Source: Balneolaceae bacterium (GTDB lineage Bacteria; Bacteroidota; Rhodothermia; Balneolales; Balneolaceae). From it: 6,961 nucleotides of DNA. The notes below the pieces were generated by a model, which was given only the letters and a program-made list of their open reading frames with translations, made no database searches and was not told the origin of the DNA. The translations under genes and the position numbers were made by a program. Positions 1-5,526 of this stretch are shown one piece after another. Numbering within the stretch: the first letter of the stretch is position 1; every line of letters starts with the position of its first letter. Where the stretch lies: assembly GCA_003555185.1 (NCBI GenBank), contig PWFZ01000039.1, positions 1 through 6,961 of the forward strand. The letters run 5' to 3'.

Positions 1-1089
1 AGTGTGTTCATCAGATAGCTCTTTTAACGCTTGCCGGCGTTTGGTGAGGGGCCAGTCAAAAATGGGAGCCCCATCAGCAAAAAGCAGATCGTAAGCGATA
101 AAGAGAACGGGATATTTTTGCAGGATCTTTTTTGAGGGTTTTTTGAGCCCCATTCTTTTCTGAAGAAGCTGAAACGGCAGAATCGTCTGATCTTTATATA
201 CACAAATTTCTCCATCGAGTACAATAGGCGGGATGGACTTCAGTTCGAAAAAAGACACAACATCAGGAAATGAGTGGGTGATGTCATTCAAATCCCTGGA
301 AAATAGTTTAACCATATTGTCGGATATATGAACCTGACACCGCATCCCATCAAACTTTTCCTCGGCCATGTATTCACTCAGGTTATCAACCGCTCTGCTT
401 TCAATGGGGGATGCGAGCATAAATGCCAGTGGATGAAATAGTTTGAATGTGGCTTCATCAAGCCGGTTTTGTTTTGCAAGAAGGGCAGTTAACCCGATGG
501 ACCCGGTAATCATATGTGCATATCGCACGGTTTCAACATCCTGATTGAAAGCTTTGGCAATGGCCGAAATCACCGATCTGGTTTCAAACCCTATTCGTAG
601 TGATCCCTGTCCCAGCATGCGGATGAAATATTTAATCTCAACAGGTTCCATTTTACTCCAGGTATGCAACAAAATATCTTGTTTATCTGCCCGGCTTGAT
701 ACGGCAAGTAACTCCTGAAAAACCACCTGAATTTCCTGTAACTGAAGTTGCCCCGGTATTCGTTTTTCTCTTGCAGCCGGGGTAGCTTCCATAAGCTTTT
801 CGATGGTTTCGGAACTGCTGCCGGTTGCCGTTCGGCACGGTTTGAAAACAAGATCATAGTCAATCTCACAAAAGTTAGCTGCGGCCAGCCCGGATGTACG
901 GCTGCCAACCGATGCCCGTTTTCCCGTAACATTTGCAAAGGCACCTTCTCCGATGAACTGTGCCGCCAGCTGTAGATTGTCATCTGAACTCAGTGATTGA
1001 AAGTATTTTGCACAAAGCGCAATCTTGGCGTTAGACCCCCGGGTTTCACGAATCTGCTGGATGGTCTTGCAAAGTTTGTTGAATGTCAT
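1..1089 (-). CDS. ATP-dependent DNA ligase, N-terminal 363 residues (cut by window edge)
   Basis: Seals nicks in DNA by the ATP-dependent route: lysine adenylation, AMP transfer to the 5' phosphate, then ligation. Reading the minus strand from the ATG at 1087-1089 gives one open frame with no stop to base 1, so the 3' end is missing. Residues 1-23 (MTFNKLCKTIQQIRETRGSN...) and on to about 215 match the helical DNA-binding domain that precedes the catalytic core in LigB/DNA ligase I-like enzymes. The core starts with motif I, EKFDG at 244-248, where K245 is the predicted adenylated lysine. FFEL at 280-283, LDGEI at 291-295 and the IAYDLLF stretch at about 331-337 fit motifs III, IIIa and IV. 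The family is usually around 530 residues, so the last third, including motif V and the OB fold, lies outside. The MBL exonuclease upstream identifies it as the ligase-associated DNA damage response type. The ATG has no clear Shine-Dalgarno sequence. The upstream frame stays open, but the N-terminus matches the family from this Met. Confidence 0.95.
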   Translation of the reverse strand, partial: MTFNKLCKTIQQIRETRGSNAKIALCAKYFQSLSSDDNLQLAAQFIGEGAFANVTGKRASVGSRTSGLAAANFCEIDYDLVFKPCRTATGSSSETIEKLMEATPAAREKRIPGQLQLQEIQVVFQELLAVSSRADKQDILLHTWSKMEPVEIKYFIRMLGQGSLRIGFETRSVISAIAKAFNQDVETVRYAHMITGSIGLTALLAKQNRLDEATFKLFHPLAFMLASPIESRAVDNLSEYMAEEKFDGMRCQVHISDNMVKLFSRDLNDITHSFPDVVSFFELKSIPPIVLDGEICVYKDQTILPFQLLQKRMGLKKPSKKILQKYPVLFIAYDLLFADGAPIFDWPLTKRRQALKELSDEHT

Positions 1090-1091
1090 GG

Positions 1092-1113
1092 TGTTTTGAA
1101 ATAGTTTAAAACA
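1092..1113. repeat. Near-palindrome just upstream of the ligase start
   Basis: The arms TGTTTTGAA and TTTAAAACA match at 8 of 9 positions and sit 2 bp upstream of the ligase ATG. It could be an operator for a dimeric repressor or a weak leader hairpin, or chance in AT-rich DNA. The function is inferred only. Confidence 0.3.
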
Positions 1114-1157
1114 ATTCGCCCTCAAAGGCTGTCCACAAGGGTTGATTCTTTGAAACC

Positions 1158-1247
1158 AGCTTAAATAATTTAGGCTTTTCTTTCTGACTCACCCTATGTC
1201 CCTCTCTATCTAATAGAGAGGGATTTAATGTCTAAATTATTTAAGCT
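1158..1247. repeat. Nested palindromic element between exonuclease and ligase
   Basis: Two perfect inverted repeats are nested. The outer arms are 16 bp: AGCTTAAATAATTTAG at 1158-1173 and its exact reverse complement at 1232-1247. Inside, TCCCTCTCTA at 1199-1208 pairs with TAGAGAGGGA at 1214-1223 around a 5-nt loop. Read on the minus strand, which is the strand transcribed here, the inner hairpin is followed by CAT and AGGGTGAGT before the outer arm closes. The element lies in the 202-bp gap of the repair module, 44 bp downstream of the exonuclease stop and 68 bp upstream of the ligase start. There is no U-tract after the inner hairpin, so it is not an ordinary intrinsic terminator. It could be a mobile palindromic element (MITE or REP-like) or an RNA structure affecting ligase expression. 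Confidence 0.85.
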
Positions 1248-1291
1248 TATTTACGTGTTGAATCACTTTTTTGGACAGCATCTTAGAGTAA

Positions 1292-2275
1292 TCAATCATC
1301 AAGTATCGTTTCAAAGTCTAAAAACTGACTGTTTATATTTCTTTCAGTTAAATAGTGTTCCACAACATCCGGGTTTGGGGTGTGGGTGATATAGACTTTT
1401 TTGGGGTTCATGTGTTCGCAAAAGTCGATGAGCTCGTAAAAGTCCAGATGATCAGAAATGGGGATCAGTTTATCGACAGTGAGTTGTGTCTGCCGGGATT
1501 CCAGGGCAGCCCAGCCCGAACAGTAGGCAATTTTCTTTTTCTTTACGTTTGATGCAAATCCATTGGACAGGGCAGAGGAAGGACAGATTAGAATATTGCC
1601 TTCGCATCTTGACCGCTCGTAGGTGCTGTAATTTCCCAGATCGATTCCTTCCTCGTCATATACTTTGCACAAATTGTAGCCGGCACCGTGAATCATTACA
1701 GGGTGATTTAGGGGCGACAGCAGATGCATGATTTCTTGTGCTTTGCCGAGATTGTAGGCTAGAAAGACAGGGGTGTACTTTTTTTGAAGGGTGTTTTCCG
1801 CAAATGAGCGAATTTCATTTCCAAGCTCCTCATGCGATTTCCAGCGGTATATCGGCAGACTGAATGTGGCTTCGGTGATGAGATAATCAGCCTGTTTAGG
1901 TGCATCAAACCCTTCGGTAGCTAGGGAGGGTGGTGTGCGATAGTCCCCTGTGTAAAGTAGCGACCCTTCGTCAGTTTCGACAAAGATCATGGCTGAACCC
2001 AAAATATGTCCCGCCGGAAATAGTGTGACCCTGAAACGGTCGGTCTCCAGCGGTTTACCAAACTGTAAAGCGGTAGATGTACCTTTGAATCCGCGAATTT
2101 TCATTAATTCTAACGTGGGGCGGCTTGCATGGGTATGGACGCCACGGTTTCTGTGCATGTGATCGGCGTGGGCGTGAGTTACAAATGTAAACGCAGCCCC
2201 GGGGTGTGTGCCGTCCATGGCGATGCGCACATCGGGGAGGTAAATACCTTGATATCCTGCTTTCTCTAATCGCAT
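1292..2275 (-). CDS. Ligase-associated DNA damage response exonuclease (metallo-beta-lactamase fold)
   Basis: A 327-residue metal-dependent nuclease of the MBL/beta-CASP-like group once annotated as 'mRNA 3'-end processing factor', which in bacteria is the exonuclease partner of an ATP-dependent DNA ligase. It shows the metal-binding motif THAHADH at 33-39 (H34, H36, D38, H39), then AGHILGS at 88-94 with H90, and TGDY at 109-112 with D111 as the likely bridging metal ligand. TEATF at 134-138, SDHLDF near 273 and YITHT near 295 are the later conserved blocks. Its length fits the family (about 330-340). Start: the ATG at 2273-2275 gives the expected N-terminus, with the GIYLPD and AFTFVTHAHADH strands properly spaced. 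No Shine-Dalgarno is visible. The ligase follows 202 bp downstream on the same strand, supporting a joint role in DNA end processing and sealing. The protein is cytoplasmic, with no signal peptide. The in vivo substrate cannot be told from sequence. Confidence 0.93.
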   Translation of the reverse strand: MRLEKAGYQGIYLPDVRIAMDGTHPGAAFTFVTHAHADHMHRNRGVHTHASRPTLELMKIRGFKGTSTALQFGKPLETDRFRVTLFPAGHILGSAMIFVETDEGSLLYTGDYRTPPSLATEGFDAPKQADYLITEATFSLPIYRWKSHEELGNEIRSFAENTLQKKYTPVFLAYNLGKAQEIMHLLSPLNHPVMIHGAGYNLCKVYDEEGIDLGNYSTYERSRCEGNILICPSSALSNGFASNVKKKKIAYCSGWAALESRQTQLTVDKLIPISDHLDFYELIDFCEHMNPKKVYITHTPNPDVVEHYLTERNINSQFLDFETILDD

Positions 2276-2292
2276 GATTCTATAATGATATA

Positions 2293-2312
2293 CAGAATTT
2301 AATAGTTCAGGT
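2293..2312. repeat. Direct repeat copy 1 (proximal to exonuclease start)
   Basis: CAGAATTTAATAGTTCAGGT recurs at 2664-2683 with one mismatch. Weaker similarity (ATTCT and ATAAT blocks) continues on its left up to the exonuclease start codon. It lies 18-37 bp upstream of that start, where promoter or operator elements are expected. On the coding (minus) strand it reads as ACCTGAAC followed by an AT-rich stretch and TTCTG, a loose GAA/TTC dyad. Confidence 0.8.
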
Positions 2313-2395
2313 GGATGGAAATATATCGAATAAATGTGCCCTTTAAGGGGTTGGAACTCTTGGAGGATAAGTTAAGGGGGTGTCTACATGGTGTC

Positions 2396-2534
2396 ATTGC
2401 GGACTTCGATCCGCAATCTTCTGTGTTGGTAAGCTGAACGGAGATGTACCGTGCCGCGGGCACTCTATGATTTTGAAGACATTATTCCCCTGAATAAATT
2501 CAGGGGTTACAAAATAGGTCGTGCCGAATGGCAC
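2396..2534. repeat. Cluster of four small hairpins (REP-like block)
   Basis: Four perfect short inverted repeats stand in a row. ATTGCGGA/TCCGCAAT spans 2396-2417 (loop CTTCGA), GTGCC/GGCAC spans 2451-2463 (loop GCG), CCCCTGAA/TTCAGGGG spans 2487-2506 (loop TAAA), and GTGCC/GGCAC spans 2521-2534 (loop GAAT). The second and fourth have identical arms, so they can also pair with each other around the third and form a larger branched structure. Blocks like this resemble dispersed palindromic (REP/BIME) repeats, some of which are moved by RAYT transposases. No such transposase is in the window, so the class is inferred. Confidence 0.75.
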
Positions 2535-2663
2535 CGGGTGAAGTCTCCACTAATAAAGATCAGGAATGTAAATTGGCAAAAGTGAAGAGATAAAATATAC
2601 TCTTGTTTAGAAAGAAAAGTGGCATCGAATGGAGTCTCAAGAAATTCTGAATAATCAAATTCG

Positions 2664-2683
2664 CAGAAATTAATAGTTCAGGT
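2664..2683. repeat. Direct repeat copy 2 (distal)
   Basis: CAGAAATTAATAGTTCAGGT is 19/20 identical to the copy at 2293-2312, which lies 351 bp to the left and next to the exonuclease gene. It sits just downstream (in minus-strand sense) of the terminator-like hairpin of the membrane protein gene. It could be a duplicated promoter segment or the flank of an insertion. Confidence 0.8.
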
Positions 2684-2710
2684 AGTAAGTATTATACCAA
2701 ATACACAGTG

Positions 2711-2730
2711 AACAAAACCCTTGAAGGGTT
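2711..2730 (-). terminator. Probable intrinsic terminator of the 2752-3183 gene
   Basis: Read on the minus strand, AACCCT, loop TCA and AGGGTT form a 6-bp stem followed by a short T-rich tail (TTGTT). It starts 22 nt after the TGA stop of the small membrane protein gene. The stem is short and the tail is interrupted by a G, so efficiency is uncertain. Confidence 0.5.
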
Positions 2731-2751
2731 ATTTATTGGCATGAACCCCAA

Positions 2752-3183
2752 TCAGCTTGATCTCGAAATCAACATGTAACATAACAGAAACAGAACAATT
2801 CCAATTGATATCATATTAAATGCGGCAAAGCGAACTTTTTTGGAAAGTTGATCTCCAAGGCTTTGAATTTGTTTCGCAACGGATGGCCATTGAACCAATA
2901 ATTGGCCTGCGGTGAAGATGATTATCAAACTCCATAATGAGAAGAGCAGTTCAATCCAAGAAAAAGGAAAGAAGGAGAGTATTAGTCCGGGGATGGTAAA
3001 GAGGAGGAAATATTTAAGAACGGATTTAAAAGCGCCCGGTGGCGTGGATGATTTGGCAGCATCACGCAGCCGATCAGCCATTTCATGCTGTTTAGCCAAA
3101 AAGTAAAGCCCATAACTTATTAAAAGAGCGCCCAGGGTGACGTAATATGCCGTGAACCATTGAACTGAAAAAGATGATAACAT
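2752..3183 (-). CDS. Small four-helix membrane protein, function unknown
   Basis: I do not recognise a family. The 143-residue product is strongly hydrophobic, with four likely transmembrane segments at about 10-29, 55-71, 76-96 and 119-139. There is no cleavable signal peptide. A polar stretch at 31-54 (QHEMADRLRDAAK, then STPPG) separates helices 1 and 2. A second charged loop at about 101-117 (SVAKQIQSLGDQLSKKVR) separates helices 3 and 4. By the positive-inside rule both loops would be cytoplasmic, putting both termini outside. No catalytic motif or conserved metal ligands stand out. The ATG at 3181-3183 has no visible Shine-Dalgarno site. The gene lies 63 bp downstream of oxyR on the same strand, so co-transcription is possible, but nothing shows that it is part of the peroxide response. 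Confidence 0.75.
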   Translation of the reverse strand: MLSSFSVQWFTAYYVTLGALLISYGLYFLAKQHEMADRLRDAAKSSTPPGAFKSVLKYFLLFTIPGLILSFFPFSWIELLFSLWSLIIIFTAGQLLVQWPSVAKQIQSLGDQLSKKVRFAAFNMISIGIVLFLLCYMLISRSS

Positions 3184-3246
3184 TGTGAGATTGTGTGTTA
3201 AATTAAATCACTTTGGTGTGAGCTGAGCGACACTTTAGAAAGGCTT

Positions 3247-4179
3247 TTAGTCGATTAAAACCCTGTTTTCTGATGTTTTCAAAACATCAGGAATTGACTT
3301 GCTAATCGATTCTTTAAACGCTTTAATGATCGATTGTTTTAAATGTTTACGCCCATAGGCCAATCTGATTTGCCGGCAGGGGATGGGTTCGGTAAACTCT
3401 TTTATCACTGCATTATCGCATTTGCCATTGAACTCCTGAACCGCGGTCCATGGCAGGAGGGTCATCCCAAAGTTTTGTTCAACAAGGCGTTTTAACGTTT
3501 CCAGATTACCGCTTTTAAATTCGATGGCTTTCCTTGTTTTAACACCGGCTTCTTTGCAGATTTTAACGGCCTGATCACGAAAACAGTGTCCTTCGTTAAG
3601 TAACCAGATGTTTGTGCGGTCCAAATCTTCAACAGTTAATTTCTCTTTATTGACCAATGGGTGGCTTTTGGAGAGGTATGCGACAAACGGTTCTACGTAA
3701 AGTTCTTCCGTATAAATATGGGGCTTATCAATAGGTGTGGCAATGATGGCGGCATCCAGTTCATCATTTGCCAGTTTTTTAATAACCTGATCGGTCAGCG
3801 CTTCTTCGAAAACTGATTCAACCAATGGATACTCATCAATAAAAGAACGCAAGAAGCGCGGTACCAGATAGGGTGCAACGGTTGGAATGACTCCCACACG
3901 GAATTCACCCTTAAATTCCTCGTTTTCGAATTGGGCTAAATCTATAATTTGTTTGGCATCACGCAGAATTACTTTTGCCTGTTCTACAACTTTTTTACCC
4001 ATTTCGGTGGGAACAACAGGAGATTTTGTGCGATCAAACAGAGTGGCGTTCAACTCATCTTCCAGTTTATGGATTTGCATACTAAGAGTAGGCTGTGTAA
4101 CGAAACTCTTTTCAGCCGCAGTAGCAAAGTGCCTGTATTTATCTACAGCCACTACATATTTGAGTTGAGTTAAAGTCAT
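3247..4179 (-). CDS. oxyR: OxyR, hydrogen-peroxide-sensing LysR-type regulator
   Basis: A cytoplasmic tetrameric transcription factor that activates peroxide defence genes when an internal disulfide forms. Residues 1-60 are the LysR winged helix-turn-helix (MTLTQLKYVVAV..., with FVTQPTLSMQIHKLEDEL as the recognition region). A linker helix follows to about 88, then the periplasmic-binding-protein-like sensor domain (EFRVGVIPTVAPYLVP from 92). The block NEGHCFRDQAVKIC places the two redox cysteines at C199 and C208, the same numbers as in E. coli OxyR, with H198, R201 and D202 around the peroxidatic cysteine and T100 also kept. At 310 residues it matches the family (about 305). These features separate it from other LysR proteins. 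Acylphosphatase is divergently transcribed from a 65-bp intergenic region. No catalase, peroxiredoxin or Dps gene is adjacent, so targets must lie elsewhere. OxyR commonly autoregulates, but I find no clear ATAG-N7-CTAT site in the short upstream region. Confidence 0.95.
   Translation of the reverse strand: MTLTQLKYVVAVDKYRHFATAAEKSFVTQPTLSMQIHKLEDELNATLFDRTKSPVVPTEMGKKVVEQAKVILRDAKQIIDLAQFENEEFKGEFRVGVIPTVAPYLVPRFLRSFIDEYPLVESVFEEALTDQVIKKLANDELDAAIIATPIDKPHIYTEELYVEPFVAYLSKSHPLVNKEKLTVEDLDRTNIWLLNEGHCFRDQAVKICKEAGVKTRKAIEFKSGNLETLKRLVEQNFGMTLLPWTAVQEFNGKCDNAVIKEFTEPIPCRQIRLAYGRKHLKQSIIKAFKESISKSIPDVLKTSENRVLID
3270..3290. repeat. 21-bp palindrome within the 3' end of oxyR
   Basis: CTGATGTTTT and AAAACATCAG are perfect 10-bp arms around a single central base, within the last 15 codons of oxyR (DVLKTSEN region). 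In RNA this would fold as a 7-8-bp stem with a small loop. The minus strand then continues AAAACAGGGTTTT rather than a plain U-tract, so termination there is uncertain. It could stabilise the oxyR message or reduce read-through into the downstream membrane gene. Confidence 0.6.
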
Positions 4180-4185
4180 GAATAA

Positions 4186-4191
4186 ATTATA
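4186..4191 (-). promoter_or_regulatory. Candidate -10 element (TATAAT) of oxyR
   Basis: A perfect TATAAT lies 6 nt upstream of the oxyR ATG on the minus strand, and no Shine-Dalgarno sequence is present. With usual spacing, transcription would start at or next to the start codon, giving a leaderless mRNA. The matching -35 position (CGTTCA at 17-bp spacing) is weak, and AT-rich DNA yields such hexamers by chance. Confidence 0.35.
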
Positions 4192-4231
4192 TCTGAATGG
4201 TTAGTTTATGAACGTTAAGATAAAAATAAAA

Positions 4232-4236
4232 AGGAG
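4232..4236 (+). promoter_or_regulatory. Shine-Dalgarno site of acylphosphatase
   Basis: AGGAG lies 8 nt upstream of the ATG at 4245 and fixes this start. It shows that the organism does use Shine-Dalgarno pairing on some genes although oxyR, the exonuclease, the ligase and aspS lack it. Confidence 0.8.
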
Positions 4237-4244
4237 ATAGTTTT

Positions 4245-4532
4245 ATGAAGTCTGAGTTTGAAAAACATTTGATAATATCGGGACGGGTTCAGGGAGTGGG
4301 ATTCCGACATTTCGCCAAGAAAAATGCAGAGTCAATGGGAGTGAGCGGATGGGTTAAAAATCTTTCTAACGGTGATGTAGAGACAGTGGTTCAGGGAGAG
4401 GAGGATCAAGCTAAGAAAATGGTGAATTATCTTAAATCAGGTCCGATATCGGCTAGGGTTGAAGCAGTAAAGGAGGTTGATGAACAGGGAGATAATCATC
4501 AAAGTTTTGATGATTTTTCTATTATCCGTTAA
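4245..4532 (+). CDS. acyP: Acylphosphatase
   Basis: A small cytoplasmic enzyme that hydrolyses the carboxyl-phosphate bond of acyl phosphates such as acetyl phosphate or 1,3-bisphosphoglycerate; its physiological role in bacteria is not well defined. At 95 residues it is full length (the family is about 90-100) and is one alpha/beta sandwich domain. The signature SGRVQGVGFRHF lies at 12-23 with catalytic R21, and GWVKNLSNGDVE lies at 35-46 with catalytic N39. The following VVQGE and GPISARVEAV blocks are also typical. The tail after residue 76 (DEQGDNHQSFDDFSIIR) matches the usual C-terminal F-x-I strand. The start is supported by AGGAG 8 nt upstream. It is divergent from oxyR and monocistronic, with a convergent regulator gene beyond. 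A run of six T and an A-rich partner directly after the TAA (4533-4548) is too weak to call a terminator. Confidence 0.96.
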   Translation: MKSEFEKHLIISGRVQGVGFRHFAKKNAESMGVSGWVKNLSNGDVETVVQGEEDQAKKMVNYLKSGPISARVEAVKEVDEQGDNHQSFDDFSIIR

Positions 4533-4672
4533 TTTTTTCCCGAAAAAAGTTGATGATAGATTAGGTATACTCAACATTTCATTTTTTTGTGGGTGTAGTA
4601 AAGTAGAGTCAAAAACCTTAGATGAGCTTACAAAGCTTAATTTACTGTAATACACTATTACTTAGTTGGGAG

Positions 4673-4692
4673 ATCCTGACCTCCGTCAGGAT
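4673..4692. repeat. REP-like hairpin ATCCTGAC/GTCAGGAT
   Basis: A perfect 8-bp inverted repeat with a 4-nt loop (CTCC). No T-tract follows on either strand, so it is not a standard terminator, although it lies between two converging genes. Its arms end in a CCTGA/TCAGG core like that of the hairpin at 2487-2506 (CCCCTGAA/TTCAGGGG), which suggests related dispersed repeats. Confidence 0.6.
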
Positions 4693-4718
4693 GGCTTAAA
4701 TGATTGTCTTAAATACAC

Positions 4719-4759
4719 AAAAAAAATTAGCAACCCCCCGTTCAAAGAAAGCTGCTAAT
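4719..4759 (-). terminator. Intrinsic terminator of the LuxR-type regulator gene
   Basis: On the minus strand ATTAGCA pairs with TGCTAAT. The stem continues inwards through G-U and C-G pairs to about 14 bp, using the run of six G opposite TTTC, and closes on loop TTGAAC. A tract of seven further T follows directly. It lies about 115 nt after the TAA stop of the gene at 4875-5522. The long stem plus U-tract makes this the clearest terminator in the window. Confidence 0.75.
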
Positions 4760-4848
4760 ATCATCTACAGACGGCTATTACCCCATTTGCTTGAGTAACA
4801 TACTTTTTAGTGAAGGAGTACGCAATAAGCAGAAGTTCGTAATTTCTT

Positions 4849-4864
4849 TACGTGAAAATACGTA
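4849..4864. repeat. TACGT-N6-ACGTA dyad downstream of the regulator gene
   Basis: The arms TACGT and ACGTA enclose GAAAAT, starting 10 bp beyond the regulator stop codon. A further TCGTAA lies at 4838-4843. It could be a DNA-binding site for a dimeric regulator or a weak RNA hairpin in the 3' untranslated region. Nothing ties it to a specific protein. Confidence 0.35.
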
Positions 4865-4874
4865 GATGACTGTT

Positions 4875-5522
4875 TTACAGTAGGTTAGGCTGTTCCATGG
4901 CGAACCGGACAAGACCGGCAGTATTCTTGATGTTCAACTTTTGCATTAAATTCGAGCGATGGGTTTCAACCGTACGGGGACTGATATATAAAAGTTTTGC
5001 AATATTAGAACTTGTGTACCCATCTACTATTAGCGCCAATATTTCTTTCTCTCTTTTGGTGATACTAAAATTTTTAGAGCCAGCTGTACTCTTTGCTAAA
5101 TCAGCATATTTCCCAACAATCAGCCTGGAGACAGATTTACTGAAAACCTGGTCCCCTTTATACGCCGATGCTATCGCTTCAATCAACTTTTTTGAAGAGA
5201 TGGTTTTGATCAGGTAACCATTCACTCCGGCTCTTAATGCTTGGTTCAAATGAATGATATCTGCTGAATTAGATATTACTACTACCTTAGCATTTGAATT
5301 GCAGGAATAGAGCTTCTCCATCAATTGGTGAATATTCTTGTCTGTTATGTTAGATGAGATAATACAAAGGGCATCCGGTCTCCCGACGTAGGCTTTTATT
5401 AAATCGTCTGCGGTACAAACTGACTTGATGACGATTGTCGATTTTGATTGATTGATGATCGCTTCGATTCCGCATCGGCTGATATCAAACTTATCGGCTA
5501 TAAGAATGGGTATTGATGTCAT
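4875..5522 (-). CDS. NarL/LuxR-type regulator with degenerate receiver domain
   Basis: A 215-residue DNA-binding regulator with the two-domain layout of NarL/FixJ response regulators. Residues 4-123 are a receiver domain and about 152-213 a LuxR helix-turn-helix (ITKREKEILALIVDGYT, then SNIAKLLYISPRTVETH), which is canonical. The receiver keeps D10, S84 in place of the usual Thr/Ser, and K106 in GYLIKTIS. The second residue of the acidic pair is K11, and the phosphoacceptor position in RPDALCIISSNI (about residue 55-56) is Ile or Ser instead of Asp. It therefore probably cannot be phosphorylated in the normal way and may act constitutively, by ligand or protein contact, or by dimerisation alone. 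No histidine kinase gene is in the window. The start ATG at 5520-5522 is fixed by GGAGG 7 nt upstream. Targets are unknown. Confidence 0.9.
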   Translation of the reverse strand: MTSIPILIADKFDISRCGIEAIINQSKSTIVIKSVCTADDLIKAYVGRPDALCIISSNITDKNIHQLMEKLYSCNSNAKVVVISNSADIIHLNQALRAGVNGYLIKTISSKKLIEAIASAYKGDQVFSKSVSRLIVGKYADLAKSTAGSKNFSITKREKEILALIVDGYTSSNIAKLLYISPRTVETHRSNLMQKLNIKNTAGLVRFAMEQPNLL

Positions 5523-5526
5523 TGTT

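Larger units (their letters stand above)
2276..2751. other. 476-bp non-coding gap upstream of the exonuclease
   Basis: I see no convincing gene on either strand. The gap holds, from left to right, a 20-bp sequence that recurs near the right end, a G-rich patch (2345-2390), a run of four hairpins (2396-2534), an AT-rich stretch without recognisable features (2560-2660), the second 20-bp copy and a terminator-like hairpin. The exonuclease promoter must lie somewhere in here, because transcription from the membrane protein gene probably ends at 2711-2730. The mix of AT-rich flanks and G/C-rich hairpins suggests an inserted or expanded palindromic block. Confidence 0.7.
4533..4874. other. 342-bp convergent gap between acyP and the LuxR-type regulator
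   Basis: I find no credible gene here. The contents are an A/T palindrome after the acyP stop, a REP-like hairpin (4673-4692), a strong minus-strand terminator (4719-4759) and a TACGT/ACGTA dyad (4849-4864). The open frame that could be drawn on the minus strand across 4437-4655 overlaps acyP and looks like noise. Confidence 0.65.

Noticed and set aside
748..975. Plus-strand open frame over the ligase 5' half
   Set aside because: It lies antisense to clear ligase coding sequence, and its product is cysteine- and serine-rich without family features.
24..983. Short minus-strand open frames at 24-224 and 591-983, which might suggest a broken ligase gene
   Set aside because: A different minus-strand frame is open without a stop from 1089 to base 1 and encodes all ligase motifs in order, so the gene is intact here and the short frames are shadows.
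1355..1731. Plus-strand open frames antisense to the exonuclease
   Set aside because: They overlap a well-supported nuclease gene and have no recognisable protein features or ribosome binding site.
2396..2534. CRISPR array or riboswitch
   Set aside because: Hairpins differ in sequence and spacing, there are no regular repeats with spacers, and no known riboswitch core is recognisable.
4180..4244. OxyR binding site in the oxyR-acyP intergenic region
   Set aside because: Loose dyads such as TATCT/AGATA and GTT/AAC are present, but their centres do not coincide and the ATAG-N7-CTAT pattern is absent, so no site is called.
4533..4551. Terminator directly after acyP
   Set aside because: The T6/A6 pairing has almost no G-C content and no following T-tract, so it is too weak to support.
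4437..4655. 72-codon minus-strand open frame overlapping the end of acyP
   Set aside because: It overlaps the acylphosphatase coding region and the product shows no domain. No start signal is visible.
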